DNA of 64,000 nt from contig CBDUBH010000005.1 in NCBI GenBank assembly GCA_965365345.1, positions 1 to 64,000 of the forward strand, given 5' to 3'. Below are positions 34,356-43,041 of the stretch, one piece after another. Position 1 is the first letter of the stretch, and every line of letters starts with the position of its first letter. The notes beneath the pieces were generated by a model. The model was not told where the DNA came from and ran no database searches. It saw nothing but the letters and a program-made list of their open reading frames with translations. Source of the stretch: CBDUBH01 sp965365345 (GTDB taxonomy: Bacteria > Bacteroidota > Ignavibacteria > Ignavibacteriales > SURF-24). The position numbers were made by a program, and so were the translations under genes.

Positions 34356-35501
34356 TTAGATCGCAATTTTATTTTCAGTTTCAAAAAGATCTACCAATTC
34401 TTTTACTTTGAACGGAACATACATTGCAGTATTTAACAAAACTATTGCGGTGCGCCTTTTTTCAATATCACGAACAAAATAAGTTTTGTAACCTTTCCAC
34501 CATCCGCCGTGATAAACAATTTTTCTGTCATCTTCATCATCATAAAAAATGCGCCAGCCGTAGCCGTAATTTCTGTCATCTTTTAATTTCGGGAAAGCCG
34601 GAGTAAATGCTTCCTGTAATGTTTCTTTTGAAATCAATGTTTCATCATAAAGTGCCTTATCCCAGATCAAAAGATCTTCCACGGTAGAAAAAATTCCTTT
34701 ATCGCCTGTAACTCCATCCTGAAAATGAAGCGTTTCTTTTATTTTATTCGGTTTGTGTCCGATTGCAATTAAAGCGGATTGCTGCGGATTTTGATAATCG
34801 AGCACATAAGAACTATTCATTGCAAGCGGAGTAAAAATTTCATCTTTAAGAAAATCTTTATATTTTTTTCCTGAAACTTTTTCAATTATAGATGATAAAA
34901 TTGCATAACCTGTATTGCTGTACAAAAACTTTTTACCCGGCGAAAAATAAACTGCAGGTTTGTGCTTTCTCAAAAGATTTATTAAATCATCATTAGTTAA
35001 AAATTTAGATTTATTTTTCCAGTAACCTTCCGAAAAATGCATATAATTCGGTAATCCGCTGCTGTGTGATAGCAATTGTTTTATCGTAATATTTTTATAC
35101 GGAAAATTCGGGATGAATTTTTCAATTTTGTCATTAAGAGAAAGTTCTTGCCTTTCCTTCAATATTAAAATTGCGGCGGCAGTAAATTGTTTTGAAACTG
35201 AAGCTAACTGAAAAATTGAATTTGTACTAAGTGAATCTTTCGTTTGAAAATCTGAATAACCGAAAGCATTTTCGTAAACAATTTTTCCGTTCTCGGCAAA
35301 AAGAACAACGCCGTTTAATTTGCCGTCATTAAATCTGTTAGTGAAAAAAGTATCAATCCTTTCAGTTGCGGGAGATTTCATTTTTACGAAATTAAGAGCC
35401 GGAACCATTGCCGCGCTACCAATTCCGTCAAAACTTCCTCTTTCGCAAGATGTAAAAACAAAACCTAAAAGAACAAAAATATATATTAAATTTTTATGCA
35501 T
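34356..35501 (-). CDS. Beta-lactamase-related serine hydrolase, lipoprotein
   Basis: 381-residue exported hydrolase of the class C beta-lactamase/D-Ala-D-Ala carboxypeptidase/esterase fold (PF00144). The N-terminus is a lipoprotein signal with Cys19 in FVFTSC, so it is membrane-anchored. The nucleophile motif is SVSK (Ser101, Lys104), a YSN tyrosine triad follows (YSNTGYA) and HGGWWKG takes the place of the KTG box. Such proteins usually hydrolyse esters or peptidoglycan-like substrates rather than antibiotics. Resistance should not be assumed. Confidence 0.87.
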   Translation of the reverse strand: MHKNLIYIFVLLGFVFTSCERGSFDGIGSAAMVPALNFVKMKSPATERIDTFFTNRFNDGKLNGVVLFAENGKIVYENAFGYSDFQTKDSLSTNSIFQLASVSKQFTAAAILILKERQELSLNDKIEKFIPNFPYKNITIKQLLSHSSGLPNYMHFSEGYWKNKSKFLTNDDLINLLRKHKPAVYFSPGKKFLYSNTGYAILSSIIEKVSGKKYKDFLKDEIFTPLAMNSSYVLDYQNPQQSALIAIGHKPNKIKETLHFQDGVTGDKGIFSTVEDLLIWDKALYDETLISKETLQEAFTPAFPKLKDDRNYGYGWRIFYDDEDDRKIVYHGGWWKGYKTYFVRDIEKRRTAIVLLNTAMYVPFKVKELVDLFETENKIAI

Positions 35502-35586
35502 AATTTTTATGTAAGAATTGAGTTAAATTCCGGATTTTTCCGGAATGTTTATATAATTTTTGATTTATAATTTTTAATCGAACTGA

Positions 35587-37413
35587 TTAGAAAACAATTG
35601 ACATTTCGCAGCGTTTGCAATCGAAAATCAATTTGTATTTGCGTTTATTATCGAACAGAAACAGCGGATTCTTTACGCCCAAATTTTGTGACTTATTTTT
35701 CAAAGGACAAATTTCCAATTCATCTTTTATGCAATATTTGCAGGTCATAACAACTTTATCTTTATGCGAGTTCAATAATTCAAAACCGGGCTCAATTTTT
35801 TCCACACCGCGCTTTAAATAAAATTTTTTTGATTTTTTATTTAAAACATTTGCTTTGTATGTTAAATCTTTCTCAAAATATTGAACAGAACTTTCTTCAA
35901 TTTTTCTTACGATCTCAGGATAATTTTTTATTCTGAGATTTTCAAGTTCATCTAAAAGATTTCTTCTGATTTCATTGATTTTGCTAACAGCGAGAAAATA
36001 TATTTGGTTCAATTTAAATTCAACTTCATAAATTTCAAAAATTGAACTTCCGCTTTTTTGAAGTTGATTTTTGAAAACTTCCAGATATTTTTCAGGATTT
36101 TTAGCAATTTCAAGATTTTCTTTTATTAAAATTTCAAATTGATTCTTATCTTCATCAACCGCTACAAATTTATATCCGCCGGAAATATTTTCAACAAATA
36201 TTTTCGCTTCAATTTTTCTTACGGATTTGCTTTGATCCAAAACTTTTGAAAATTCATAGTCATAATTTCTGAAAACTTTTGTACCGGTTTTCAATTTTAG
36301 TTCATCAATTTTGCCGGAATAAATTTTTCTTCCTTCAATTTTATTCAGATACATTCCGGTTAGATCCTGATCTTCATTTTGAAAACAAATGCCATCACCG
36401 CTGATAAATTTTTCTTTTGTTGAAATTTCAAAATGATCTTTTTTGACTGAAATAATTTCGCCTAAATATTTTCCCAAAGATTTCGGCGAGTAAAAAGAAG
36501 AAAGATTTTTATTTTCCCCGTTTAAAAAATAATCTGTGTAGCTGCGATTAAAAGTTTTTTCAAGATCAGGTTCAAAATCAAATATAACTTTTCCGCTTGA
36601 AGCTTTTTCATATTTATCTGAATTCTGAATTATCGAATCCAATTTTTTTCTGTAAAATGCCACTACATTTTTTATGTAATCAATATCTTTTAATCTTCCT
36701 TCAATTTTGAAAGATGAAATTCCGGAGTTAATTAAGTCCGCAATATTTTTTGAAAGATTCAGATCTTTGAGTGAAAGCAGATATTTATCTTTTGCAATAA
36801 TTTTTCCGTTTGAATCTTCGAGTGAAAATTTTTGTCTGCAAATTTGCGCGCACTCGCCCCTGTTTGCACTGCGATCAAACAAGGCTTCGCTGAAATAGCA
36901 CTGTCCACTGTAAGAAACGCAAAGCGCGCCGTGAACGAAAAATTCCAAATCAACATTTGTATTTTCAGAAATTCCTTTTATTTGATCTAGCGAAAGTTCG
37001 CGCGCCAAAATTATTCTTGAAAATCCGAGCGATTCTAAAAATTTTATTCTTTCAATATCATAATTATGAGTTTGAGTTGAAGCAAATAATTGAATAGGCG
37101 GCAAATTCATTTCAAAAATTCCGAGATCCTGAATTATAACCGCATCAACTCCAATTTCATAAATCTGCCAGATTAATTTTTCGGCTTCCAAAAGTTCATC
37201 ATCGTAAAGTAAAGTATTTACGGTAATATAAACTTTCACCCAATATTTATGGGCATATTGTACAAGTTTTTCAATTTCATCAAGTGAATTTCCGGCAGCT
37301 GCGCGAGCACCGAATTTAGGCGCACCGATATAAACCGCGTCGGCTCCGGAATTAATTGCGGCAATTCCCGATTCCAATTTTTTTGCAGGTGCAAGAAGTT
37401 CTAATTTTTTCAT
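35587..37413 (-). CDS. rlhA: U32 family protein, RlhA-like (23S rRNA C2501 hydroxylation)
   Basis: 608-residue cytoplasmic protein beginning MKKLELLAPAKKLESG with the family-typical GADAVYIGAPKFGARA. The U32 core has the FVHGALCVSYSGQCYFSE and RGECAQICRQKF Cys motifs that hold the cluster or metal, and the C-terminal half is the DUF3656-type extension present in RlhA. E. coli RlhA hydroxylates cytidine 2501 of 23S rRNA; older annotations call it a collagenase-like peptidase. A CxxC pair (CKYC, CKRC) ends the protein. Subtype assignment within U32 is moderately confident. Confidence 0.83.
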   Translation of the reverse strand: MKKLELLAPAKKLESGIAAINSGADAVYIGAPKFGARAAAGNSLDEIEKLVQYAHKYWVKVYITVNTLLYDDELLEAEKLIWQIYEIGVDAVIIQDLGIFEMNLPPIQLFASTQTHNYDIERIKFLESLGFSRIILARELSLDQIKGISENTNVDLEFFVHGALCVSYSGQCYFSEALFDRSANRGECAQICRQKFSLEDSNGKIIAKDKYLLSLKDLNLSKNIADLINSGISSFKIEGRLKDIDYIKNVVAFYRKKLDSIIQNSDKYEKASSGKVIFDFEPDLEKTFNRSYTDYFLNGENKNLSSFYSPKSLGKYLGEIISVKKDHFEISTKEKFISGDGICFQNEDQDLTGMYLNKIEGRKIYSGKIDELKLKTGTKVFRNYDYEFSKVLDQSKSVRKIEAKIFVENISGGYKFVAVDEDKNQFEILIKENLEIAKNPEKYLEVFKNQLQKSGSSIFEIYEVEFKLNQIYFLAVSKINEIRRNLLDELENLRIKNYPEIVRKIEESSVQYFEKDLTYKANVLNKKSKKFYLKRGVEKIEPGFELLNSHKDKVVMTCKYCIKDELEICPLKNKSQNLGVKNPLFLFDNKRKYKLIFDCKRCEMSIVF

Positions 37414-37570
37414 TTTTATTTTTTCTAAAGTAGCACAAAAATAACAAATGAAAATTAATTTATCCTCACCATTTATTTATGCCGGAAAATTTTATTTAAT
37501 TTTAATAAAAAATTTTTAGTGAAATAAATGTAAAAAAATATTATAAAATTATGATAGTGTGAAATTGATT

Positions 37571-37610
37571 TATTTGAAAACAGGAAAATCGATATTCCTG
37601 TTTTCAAATA
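37571..37610 (-). terminator. Strong hairpin ending the pilus operon
   Basis: Perfect 16-bp stem TATTTGAAAACAGGAA / TTCCTGTTTTCAAATA with an 8-nt loop, 19 nt after the CheW-like stop codon. The T tract is weak, so it may act with Rho or protect the mRNA 3' end. Confidence 0.7.
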
Positions 37611-37628
37611 AAATCTCTCGAAATTTTT

Positions 37629-38120
37629 TCAGGTTTGTGCGGCTTGGACTGTTTTTGCTGAATTGAAATTTATATCATTAAAAATTTTCAAATAATCAGG
37701 AATGAAAATATCTTTTCCATCATGATTTATTTTCCCTTTAATGTAAATATTTTCAAAAATATCAGAATCGGTCTTTTCCATCGAGTTGATAAGGTTTTCG
37801 TTTTTGATAATGTAAATTTCATTTATTTTATCAGCGATAAATGCGAATTGTTTACCCGCTGATTCTACAACAATCAGTCTGTTATCTTCGTTTTTTTTCC
37901 TTTTATTCGGTTTAATAAATTTTCTGAAATTTATAACCGGGATTAAAGCGAAATTCAGATCTAGGTAAAGTTTGTTTTTAGTTTTAAGAAACTTAACTGA
38001 ATCATCAATTTTTATGATGCTTATAATATCATCAAGATCTGTGCAGAATTCCGTGCCGTTCAATTCAAATATTACTATCCCTGAAATATTTCCGTAATTT
38101 GGTATATTGCCGGTATTCAT
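37629..38120 (-). CDS. CheW-like protein at the end of the pilus operon
   Basis: 163-residue protein with a CheW-like beta fold: IVIFELNGTEFCTDLDDIISIIKI at the start, ALIPVINFRKFI near the middle and RLIVVESAGKQFAFIADKINEIY in the second half. CheW proteins couple chemoreceptors to CheA, but no receptor or kinase gene is in the window. It starts 20 nt after the secretin, so it is the last gene of the operon and may connect pilus output to a signalling system encoded elsewhere. The fold is inferred from pattern and is fairly divergent. Confidence 0.72.
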   Translation of the reverse strand: MNTGNIPNYGNISGIVIFELNGTEFCTDLDDIISIIKIDDSVKFLKTKNKLYLDLNFALIPVINFRKFIKPNKRKKNEDNRLIVVESAGKQFAFIADKINEIYIIKNENLINSMEKTDSDIFENIYIKGKINHDGKDIFIPDYLKIFNDINFNSAKTVQAAQT

Positions 38121-38140
38121 TTTTTACCCCGAAAGATTTT

Positions 38141-39376
38141 CTATTGTTGTTTTTGAATATAATTCTGTTTGTGCTTGTTCATATCTCTTTCGTCTTCACG
38201 TAATTTTTCCCGTATCAAACTTTCATTTTGCAGATCCTTTTGCGTAAATCTTTCTTCTAAAGTCGGTAAAACATCGGCTTTTATTAAAATGATAACTTCT
38301 TTTTTCCTAATGACTTTTTGATCACTTCCGGCTAAATATCTTATTCCGAAAACCCACCATGGAAGATCTTTCAAAAAAGGAATTCCCGTACGGACAACAT
38401 TTTCTTCATTAACGTAAAGTCCACCGATCACTGTCTGTTCGCTGTCCAGTAAAAGCACATCAGAAGCGGCGGCCGTCTTTTTTACTTCTGTTGTAAGTTC
38501 AGTCGGGAAAAATGAGCTTCTTTCAACACTTATTTTAAGTAATACATAAAGCAATTCATTTTTTTGATAAACGTATGGAACCACTTCTATTATTGATCCT
38601 GCTGAATAAAAACGGTCAATAATGTTTCCCGAAAAATCTCTTTGCTTAATTGAAAAATCTGATCCGACCTGAATTCTGCCTTTTTGTTTATCACGAACTG
38701 TGATCGAAGGGCTTGCAATTATTTCGCCAAGATTTTGAGTTTCAAAAAATCTGAACATTGCTGTCACATTTCCTTTGAAATCACCAATATCAAATCTTGA
38801 TGCCGTTGAAGTTTCAAATCCCGGTGGAATTGCCTGCTGCTGTCCTTGAGTTTGCGCAGGAATACTTTTTGTTCTTAAATCTGTTCCAATGGAAATATCA
38901 TTTTTTGAAAAAACTGCTTTCCAGTCAATACCTACTTCACGGGATTTTTCCATATCAGCTTCAAAAAATACAGCAGAGATACTGATTTCCCTTGCATCAG
39001 TATCGGCAAAAATATCGTCACTTAATTTTTTCTCTTCTTCGGTTATTTTTCTTTGCACAACAATTCTGTTCTCTTCTTCTTCGTACATCAATCCCATTAA
39101 ATTTACAATGATGTTCAATGCGGTTTTGTAAGGCATTCTGTTTATTTCCAATCCTATTGGAGATTTTATTGAAACAGTACTTACAATACTTTTTCCTGTT
39201 ATGAATTGACTTACTGCATTTAACATTTCGAGCGCTTCATCAAAACTTACTTCTTTTGAAATAGTAACTAATTCCGATGGATTGTAATATCCTGATACTC
39301 TTTTTTCCAATTCAACTTGTGAGAGCGAAGTTAAAATCGGGAAAATAAACAGAACGCTAATTAACAGTACTTTCAT
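38141..39376 (-). CDS. Secretin (GspD/PilQ family)
   Basis: 411-residue exported protein that forms the outer-membrane gate of type II secretion or type IV pilus systems. A signal peptide is followed by one small N-domain (about 45-110) and the secretin core with VSISAVFFEADMEKSREVGI-like strands, ASPSITVRDKQKG, SAGSIIEVVPYV and the terminal IGGLYVNEENVVRTGIPFLKDLPWW signature (split here into IGGLYVNEENVV and RTGIPFLKDLPWW). It is shorter than typical PilQ or GspD because it has few N-domains. It starts 1 nt after the PilO/PilP-like gene. Confidence 0.92.
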   Translation of the reverse strand: MKVLLISVLFIFPILTSLSQVELEKRVSGYYNPSELVTISKEVSFDEALEMLNAVSQFITGKSIVSTVSIKSPIGLEINRMPYKTALNIIVNLMGLMYEEEENRIVVQRKITEEEKKLSDDIFADTDAREISISAVFFEADMEKSREVGIDWKAVFSKNDISIGTDLRTKSIPAQTQGQQQAIPPGFETSTASRFDIGDFKGNVTAMFRFFETQNLGEIIASPSITVRDKQKGRIQVGSDFSIKQRDFSGNIIDRFYSAGSIIEVVPYVYQKNELLYVLLKISVERSSFFPTELTTEVKKTAAASDVLLLDSEQTVIGGLYVNEENVVRTGIPFLKDLPWWVFGIRYLAGSDQKVIRKKEVIILIKADVLPTLEERFTQKDLQNESLIREKLREDERDMNKHKQNYIQKQQ

Positions 39377-39377
39377 T

Positions 39378-40262
39378 TTATTTTTCCTTATTTTTTTTAT
39401 CCATCTCCAGAACCAATTCTTCGATCAGTCCGCCTTTATTTAACGTGAATGTAACTTTTCTGTTTGTATAATCTATATCTGTTAAATAACCTAAATAAAC
39501 TCTGTCTCCACGTTTCATTAAAAAAGTATTTCCATCGGTATCTTTTATGAATGCACCTTGCGGAACAAGTGAAAGAAGTTCTGCATTTTGAACATCGGGA
39601 AGTTCTTCAAAATTCGGAAGAATTTCATTTCTGATAAGTGGAAAATATGCATTGTAAACAAGTTCAGGAGTTAAATTATTTTCTTTATTTTTTGCTGAGA
39701 TAAATTGATCGGTGTTAGCAAAATACACATTTACAAGTAAATTGAATGAAACTAAATATTTCGGAAATCCTTTCGGATCAACTACTGTGTTTGCTTTAAC
39801 ATCCGCTGATTCAATTTTTTTTAATTCTTTACTTTTTTCAATTGCATATATTAAATTATAAACATCAGAAAACTTCCCAACTCCAAAAACTCTGTAAACA
39901 TAATAATTGATTCCGTTCTCGGTTTTCTTTTCTTTGAACTCAACGCTTGTTCCGGTGTAATTAAATTCTTCGGTAGAATATTTATTAACAAAATCAAAAA
40001 AACTTTCTTCAGGCAAATTTCCCGGAATATTGAAAGTATTCATTCCAAGCAATGAATCAGTATAAGCTACTTCTTTTTCAACTGCTACAAGTTGCGCAAG
40101 TAAAGCATCTTTGCTTGAATAACTTTTTTCAAGTTCCTTTACTCTTTTTTCTTTTGCGGAAATTTCTTTGCCTTGAACAAACAGCATATACGAAAATCCC
40201 GCAGCTGAAACTAAAATCAAAATTATGCTTATGATTATTGCGTTTTTTGCTTTGCGACTCAT
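39378..40262 (-). CDS. PilO-PilP-like fusion
   Basis: 294-residue inner-membrane protein. One N-terminal transmembrane helix (about 8-29) and a coiled coil (about 35-70) precede a PilO-like ferredoxin-fold domain (GVGKFSDVYNLIYAIEKS and so on). The C-terminal ~90 residues (GAFIKDTDGNTFLMKRGDRVYLG, cut here, then VTFTLNKGGLIEELVLEMD) look like the PilP beta-domain that docks on the secretin. In T4aP systems PilO and PilP are separate, so this is a probable fusion. Overlaps the PilM/PilN gene by 4 nt. Confidence 0.7.
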   Translation of the reverse strand: MSRKAKNAIIISIILILVSAAGFSYMLFVQGKEISAKEKRVKELEKSYSSKDALLAQLVAVEKEVAYTDSLLGMNTFNIPGNLPEESFFDFVNKYSTEEFNYTGTSVEFKEKKTENGINYYVYRVFGVGKFSDVYNLIYAIEKSKELKKIESADVKANTVVDPKGFPKYLVSFNLLVNVYFANTDQFISAKNKENNLTPELVYNAYFPLIRNEILPNFEELPDVQNAELLSLVPQGAFIKDTDGNTFLMKRGDRVYLGYLTDIDYTNRKVTFTLNKGGLIEELVLEMDKKNKEK

Positions 40263-41755
40263 TTCATTTCTCCTTTGCTGTCGTTCAAAGTTGTTACTAT
40301 GTTAAACTTGTATGCCTTATAATCTCTAAGCGGTTCAAATATAATTCCGCTAAGAAGAGCATCATTATATGAATAAGATAATTTAGTTAATACGTCCCTG
40401 CCCATTGCATATCCGGTAAGATTAAGTTTTAGTGATGCATCTGTGGTTAATCCGGTAAACCAAATATTTCTTCTTTGATCTGCATACACCGCAATTTTTT
40501 TAAGTGCCGAACTTAGCATTCCGGTATTTTGTGAATAGGTTTGAATGATTCTGCTGCTTTGTTCAAAGTTATTAATTTTATTTTGATAATTTTGAATCTG
40601 TGCAGAGATCTCTTTATTTTCAGCTTCAACTTGAAGGAGTTCGTTAATTCTTGAATCCATTTTTTTGATATTTGCATTTCTGTTCAATATCAAATATGTC
40701 ATTCCAAAGACCGATGCGAAAAGTATTATCAATAATACATAACTTTCCCAGCCGAATGGTTTTTGCTCTTCAACAATATATTTCGGAAGAAGATTTATTG
40801 ATCTTTCCTTCGGTTGATTATAATGTTCTTCAATCGCAGCAATGTTTACGCTGTATGCAGATATATCATAATTAAAAGGATTTTTCCCGGGGATCTTAAA
40901 ATTATCAAAGCTTATATTTTTTATTTCCGCTTCGGGATATGAATGTTTCAATGCGCTTTGCAAAGCATCGGATTTATCTTCACCGAAAATGAAGACCTTA
41001 TTAATATTGGCGATCGAAGCGTTTTCCATTTCAAGAAGAATTTTTGACATTATTACATAATAAGGATTTGAGCTGTTTTTGCCTGCGTTTACGGTGCTTC
41101 CGATGTGAAGAATTTTTTCGCCTTTTAAAAAGATAATTTTAGAATAATCTTTTCCGATGTATAAAATCAGGGAGTTTTCGTTAGCAAGTAATTTTTCTTT
41201 TTTGGTAACAAAATTCACAAGAAGAATTTCAGCATTTTTAACTGAATCAATTTTTATGAATCTTTCCTGATTCAATTTCGCAAGTGAATCCAATGCTTGC
41301 AGATAATTTGATTTTCCCGAAGGGTAAATCAGTAATTTTGATTTTCCAACAATATCAACAATACCGAAGTTGTCTTTTTTCCCTTTTCCATTTGAACCGA
41401 TATTATAATTTGAAAGATCTTTTTCATCATCCACTTTTTGAAAGTGCACCGCCGGCTCTGCCAATACCGGAATGAATTTGATTTTCTTTAATTCTTCTCC
41501 GTCAAAAAATTTATTTAATGACTGGATATAGGAATTGTTAAAAGCTGAACTATCACTTACAGTTTCAAAATTCAGCATTTCGATTTGGCTGTTCTCATCA
41601 ACATAAGCCGTTGCTGGCTGCTGCTTTTCAGAAAATGCCATTGATGCACTTATTGATTCAGCTTTAATGAGATGCAAGTTTTTATCTTTGTCTTTTGAAA
41701 ACAAAGTAACTTTGCTATCATTTCCTTCAAAATATATAACTGCTGTTTTTTCCAT
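40259..41755 (-). CDS. PilM-PilN-like fusion
   Basis: 498-residue inner-membrane assembly protein. The N-terminal ~300 residues show an actin-like ATPase pattern (AVIYFEGNDSKVTLF, LILYIGKDYSKIIFL, NKVFIFGEDKSDAL), as in PilM or GspL. An INLLPKYIVEE motif, the hallmark of PilN, is followed by one transmembrane helix near residue 345, a coiled coil and a PilN-like periplasmic domain. PilM and PilN are usually separate and bind through INLLP; here they are one chain. It begins directly after the PilT-like gene. Confidence 0.78.
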   Translation of the reverse strand: MEKTAVIYFEGNDSKVTLFSKDKDKNLHLIKAESISASMAFSEKQQPATAYVDENSQIEMLNFETVSDSSAFNNSYIQSLNKFFDGEELKKIKFIPVLAEPAVHFQKVDDEKDLSNYNIGSNGKGKKDNFGIVDIVGKSKLLIYPSGKSNYLQALDSLAKLNQERFIKIDSVKNAEILLVNFVTKKEKLLANENSLILYIGKDYSKIIFLKGEKILHIGSTVNAGKNSSNPYYVIMSKILLEMENASIANINKVFIFGEDKSDALQSALKHSYPEAEIKNISFDNFKIPGKNPFNYDISAYSVNIAAIEEHYNQPKERSINLLPKYIVEEQKPFGWESYVLLIILFASVFGMTYLILNRNANIKKMDSRINELLQVEAENKEISAQIQNYQNKINNFEQSSRIIQTYSQNTGMLSSALKKIAVYADQRRNIWFTGLTTDASLKLNLTGYAMGRDVLTKLSYSYNDALLSGIIFEPLRDYKAYKFNIVTTLNDSKGEMK

Positions 41756-43039
41756 TTATAAAACTCCGAGTATTTGTTTAAATACTGTCTTATTATTTGC
41801 AAATTGAAGTGCCATTTCAAGCGAAATCCTATTTTCCAAATAAAGCCGTTTCAGATCTTGCTCCATAGTTACCATTCCCAAAGGCGCACCCTGATTTATC
41901 ATCAAATAAATTTCACCGGTATTGTTATTTTTTATCGCTGCACGTACGTTTGGAGTCACAACTAAAACTTCTTTTGCCAGAATCATTTTGCCATCTAATG
42001 AAGGAATTAATTTTTGTGAAACGATCATTGTTAAAACATCTGCCAACCTGTTGCGGACGCGCTCCTGTTCGCGTTCATCCATTTCAGCAACAATTCTATC
42101 AATTGATTCTACCGCAGATGAAGTATGAAGTGTTGAAAAAACTTTATGTCCTGTATCAGTAACTTCCAGTGCTGCCATTATTGTTTCAGGATCACGCATT
42201 TCACCGATTATCATTACATCCAAATCCTGACGCAATGCTTGAATTACGCCTTCCTGAAAAGTGCGGACATCTTTTCCAACTTCTCTTTGTCTGATGATAC
42301 ATTTTTTTGAACGGTGAACATATTCAAGCGGTGATGCGATTGTAACAACGTGGGCTTTAACATTGTGATTGTGCCAATCAACAATTGCATCAAGCGTTGT
42401 TGATTTACCGGAACCGGTAACACCTGTTATTAGAGTTAGACCTTGTCTGACATGATTAAATGACATCAATTTTAAAACATTAGGATGAAATCCCAATGCA
42501 TCAAGCGGACGCAATTCAGGCACTATCGAACGCATGTTTAACGCAAGTTTATCAACATCAAAATATGCGTCAACTCTGAATCGTAATTCGGCAAGATCAT
42601 TTTCAAATTTATTGTAAACATTTTCTGCATAACTGAATGTATATGAAAAATCAAGATTACGAAACTCTTCCAAAATTTTTGTTTGCTTATCACTCATCAA
42701 ACTTAAAATTAAAATGGCAGTTTCATCATCGGAAAGATCCGGAATATCCGGAACCGGTTCTTTATCGCCGTAAATTCTGAACCAAACTTTTCCATTGCTG
42801 CCGTAACCGCCGATCTCAATGTCTGAAGCGTTCCTGTCAACCATCAAGCGCAGCATTCCGTTTACAACTTCATTTAAAATATATTTTTCTTCATTCGAAA
42901 TTTCACTGAAATGTTCAATTAAATACGAAACTCTTTCAGCTCCTTTCAAGTAGCGCGGAATTTTACCTGAGTAATTTTTTAAAATGTCTTTGGCTTCATT
43001 TGAAATTATATCTTTGGTTTCGAAAATTTTGGTTTCCAT
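41756..43039 (-). CDS. pilT: PilT-like twitching/retraction ATPase
   Basis: 427-residue cytoplasmic hexameric ATPase that pulls pilin subunits back into the membrane. It shows Walker A GVTGSGKSTT, the Asp-box/Walker B region DVMIIGEMRDPETI and a His-box STLHTSSAVESIDRI. The N-terminal ~130 residues are a PilT-like PAS-type domain (SDIEIGGYGSNGKVWFRIYGD). That both an extension (PilB) and a retraction ATPase are present argues for a dynamic type IV pilus rather than a plain type II secretion system. The paralog is clearly separate from PilB. Confidence 0.88.
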   Translation of the reverse strand: METKIFETKDIISNEAKDILKNYSGKIPRYLKGAERVSYLIEHFSEISNEEKYILNEVVNGMLRLMVDRNASDIEIGGYGSNGKVWFRIYGDKEPVPDIPDLSDDETAILILSLMSDKQTKILEEFRNLDFSYTFSYAENVYNKFENDLAELRFRVDAYFDVDKLALNMRSIVPELRPLDALGFHPNVLKLMSFNHVRQGLTLITGVTGSGKSTTLDAIVDWHNHNVKAHVVTIASPLEYVHRSKKCIIRQREVGKDVRTFQEGVIQALRQDLDVMIIGEMRDPETIMAALEVTDTGHKVFSTLHTSSAVESIDRIVAEMDEREQERVRNRLADVLTMIVSQKLIPSLDGKMILAKEVLVVTPNVRAAIKNNNTGEIYLMINQGAPLGMVTMEQDLKRLYLENRISLEMALQFANNKTVFKQILGVL

Positions 43040-43041
43040 AA

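Noticed and set aside
34356..35501. Antibiotic-resistance beta-lactamase
   Set aside because: Lacks the KTG box of true beta-lactamases and belongs to a broad esterase/peptidase family.
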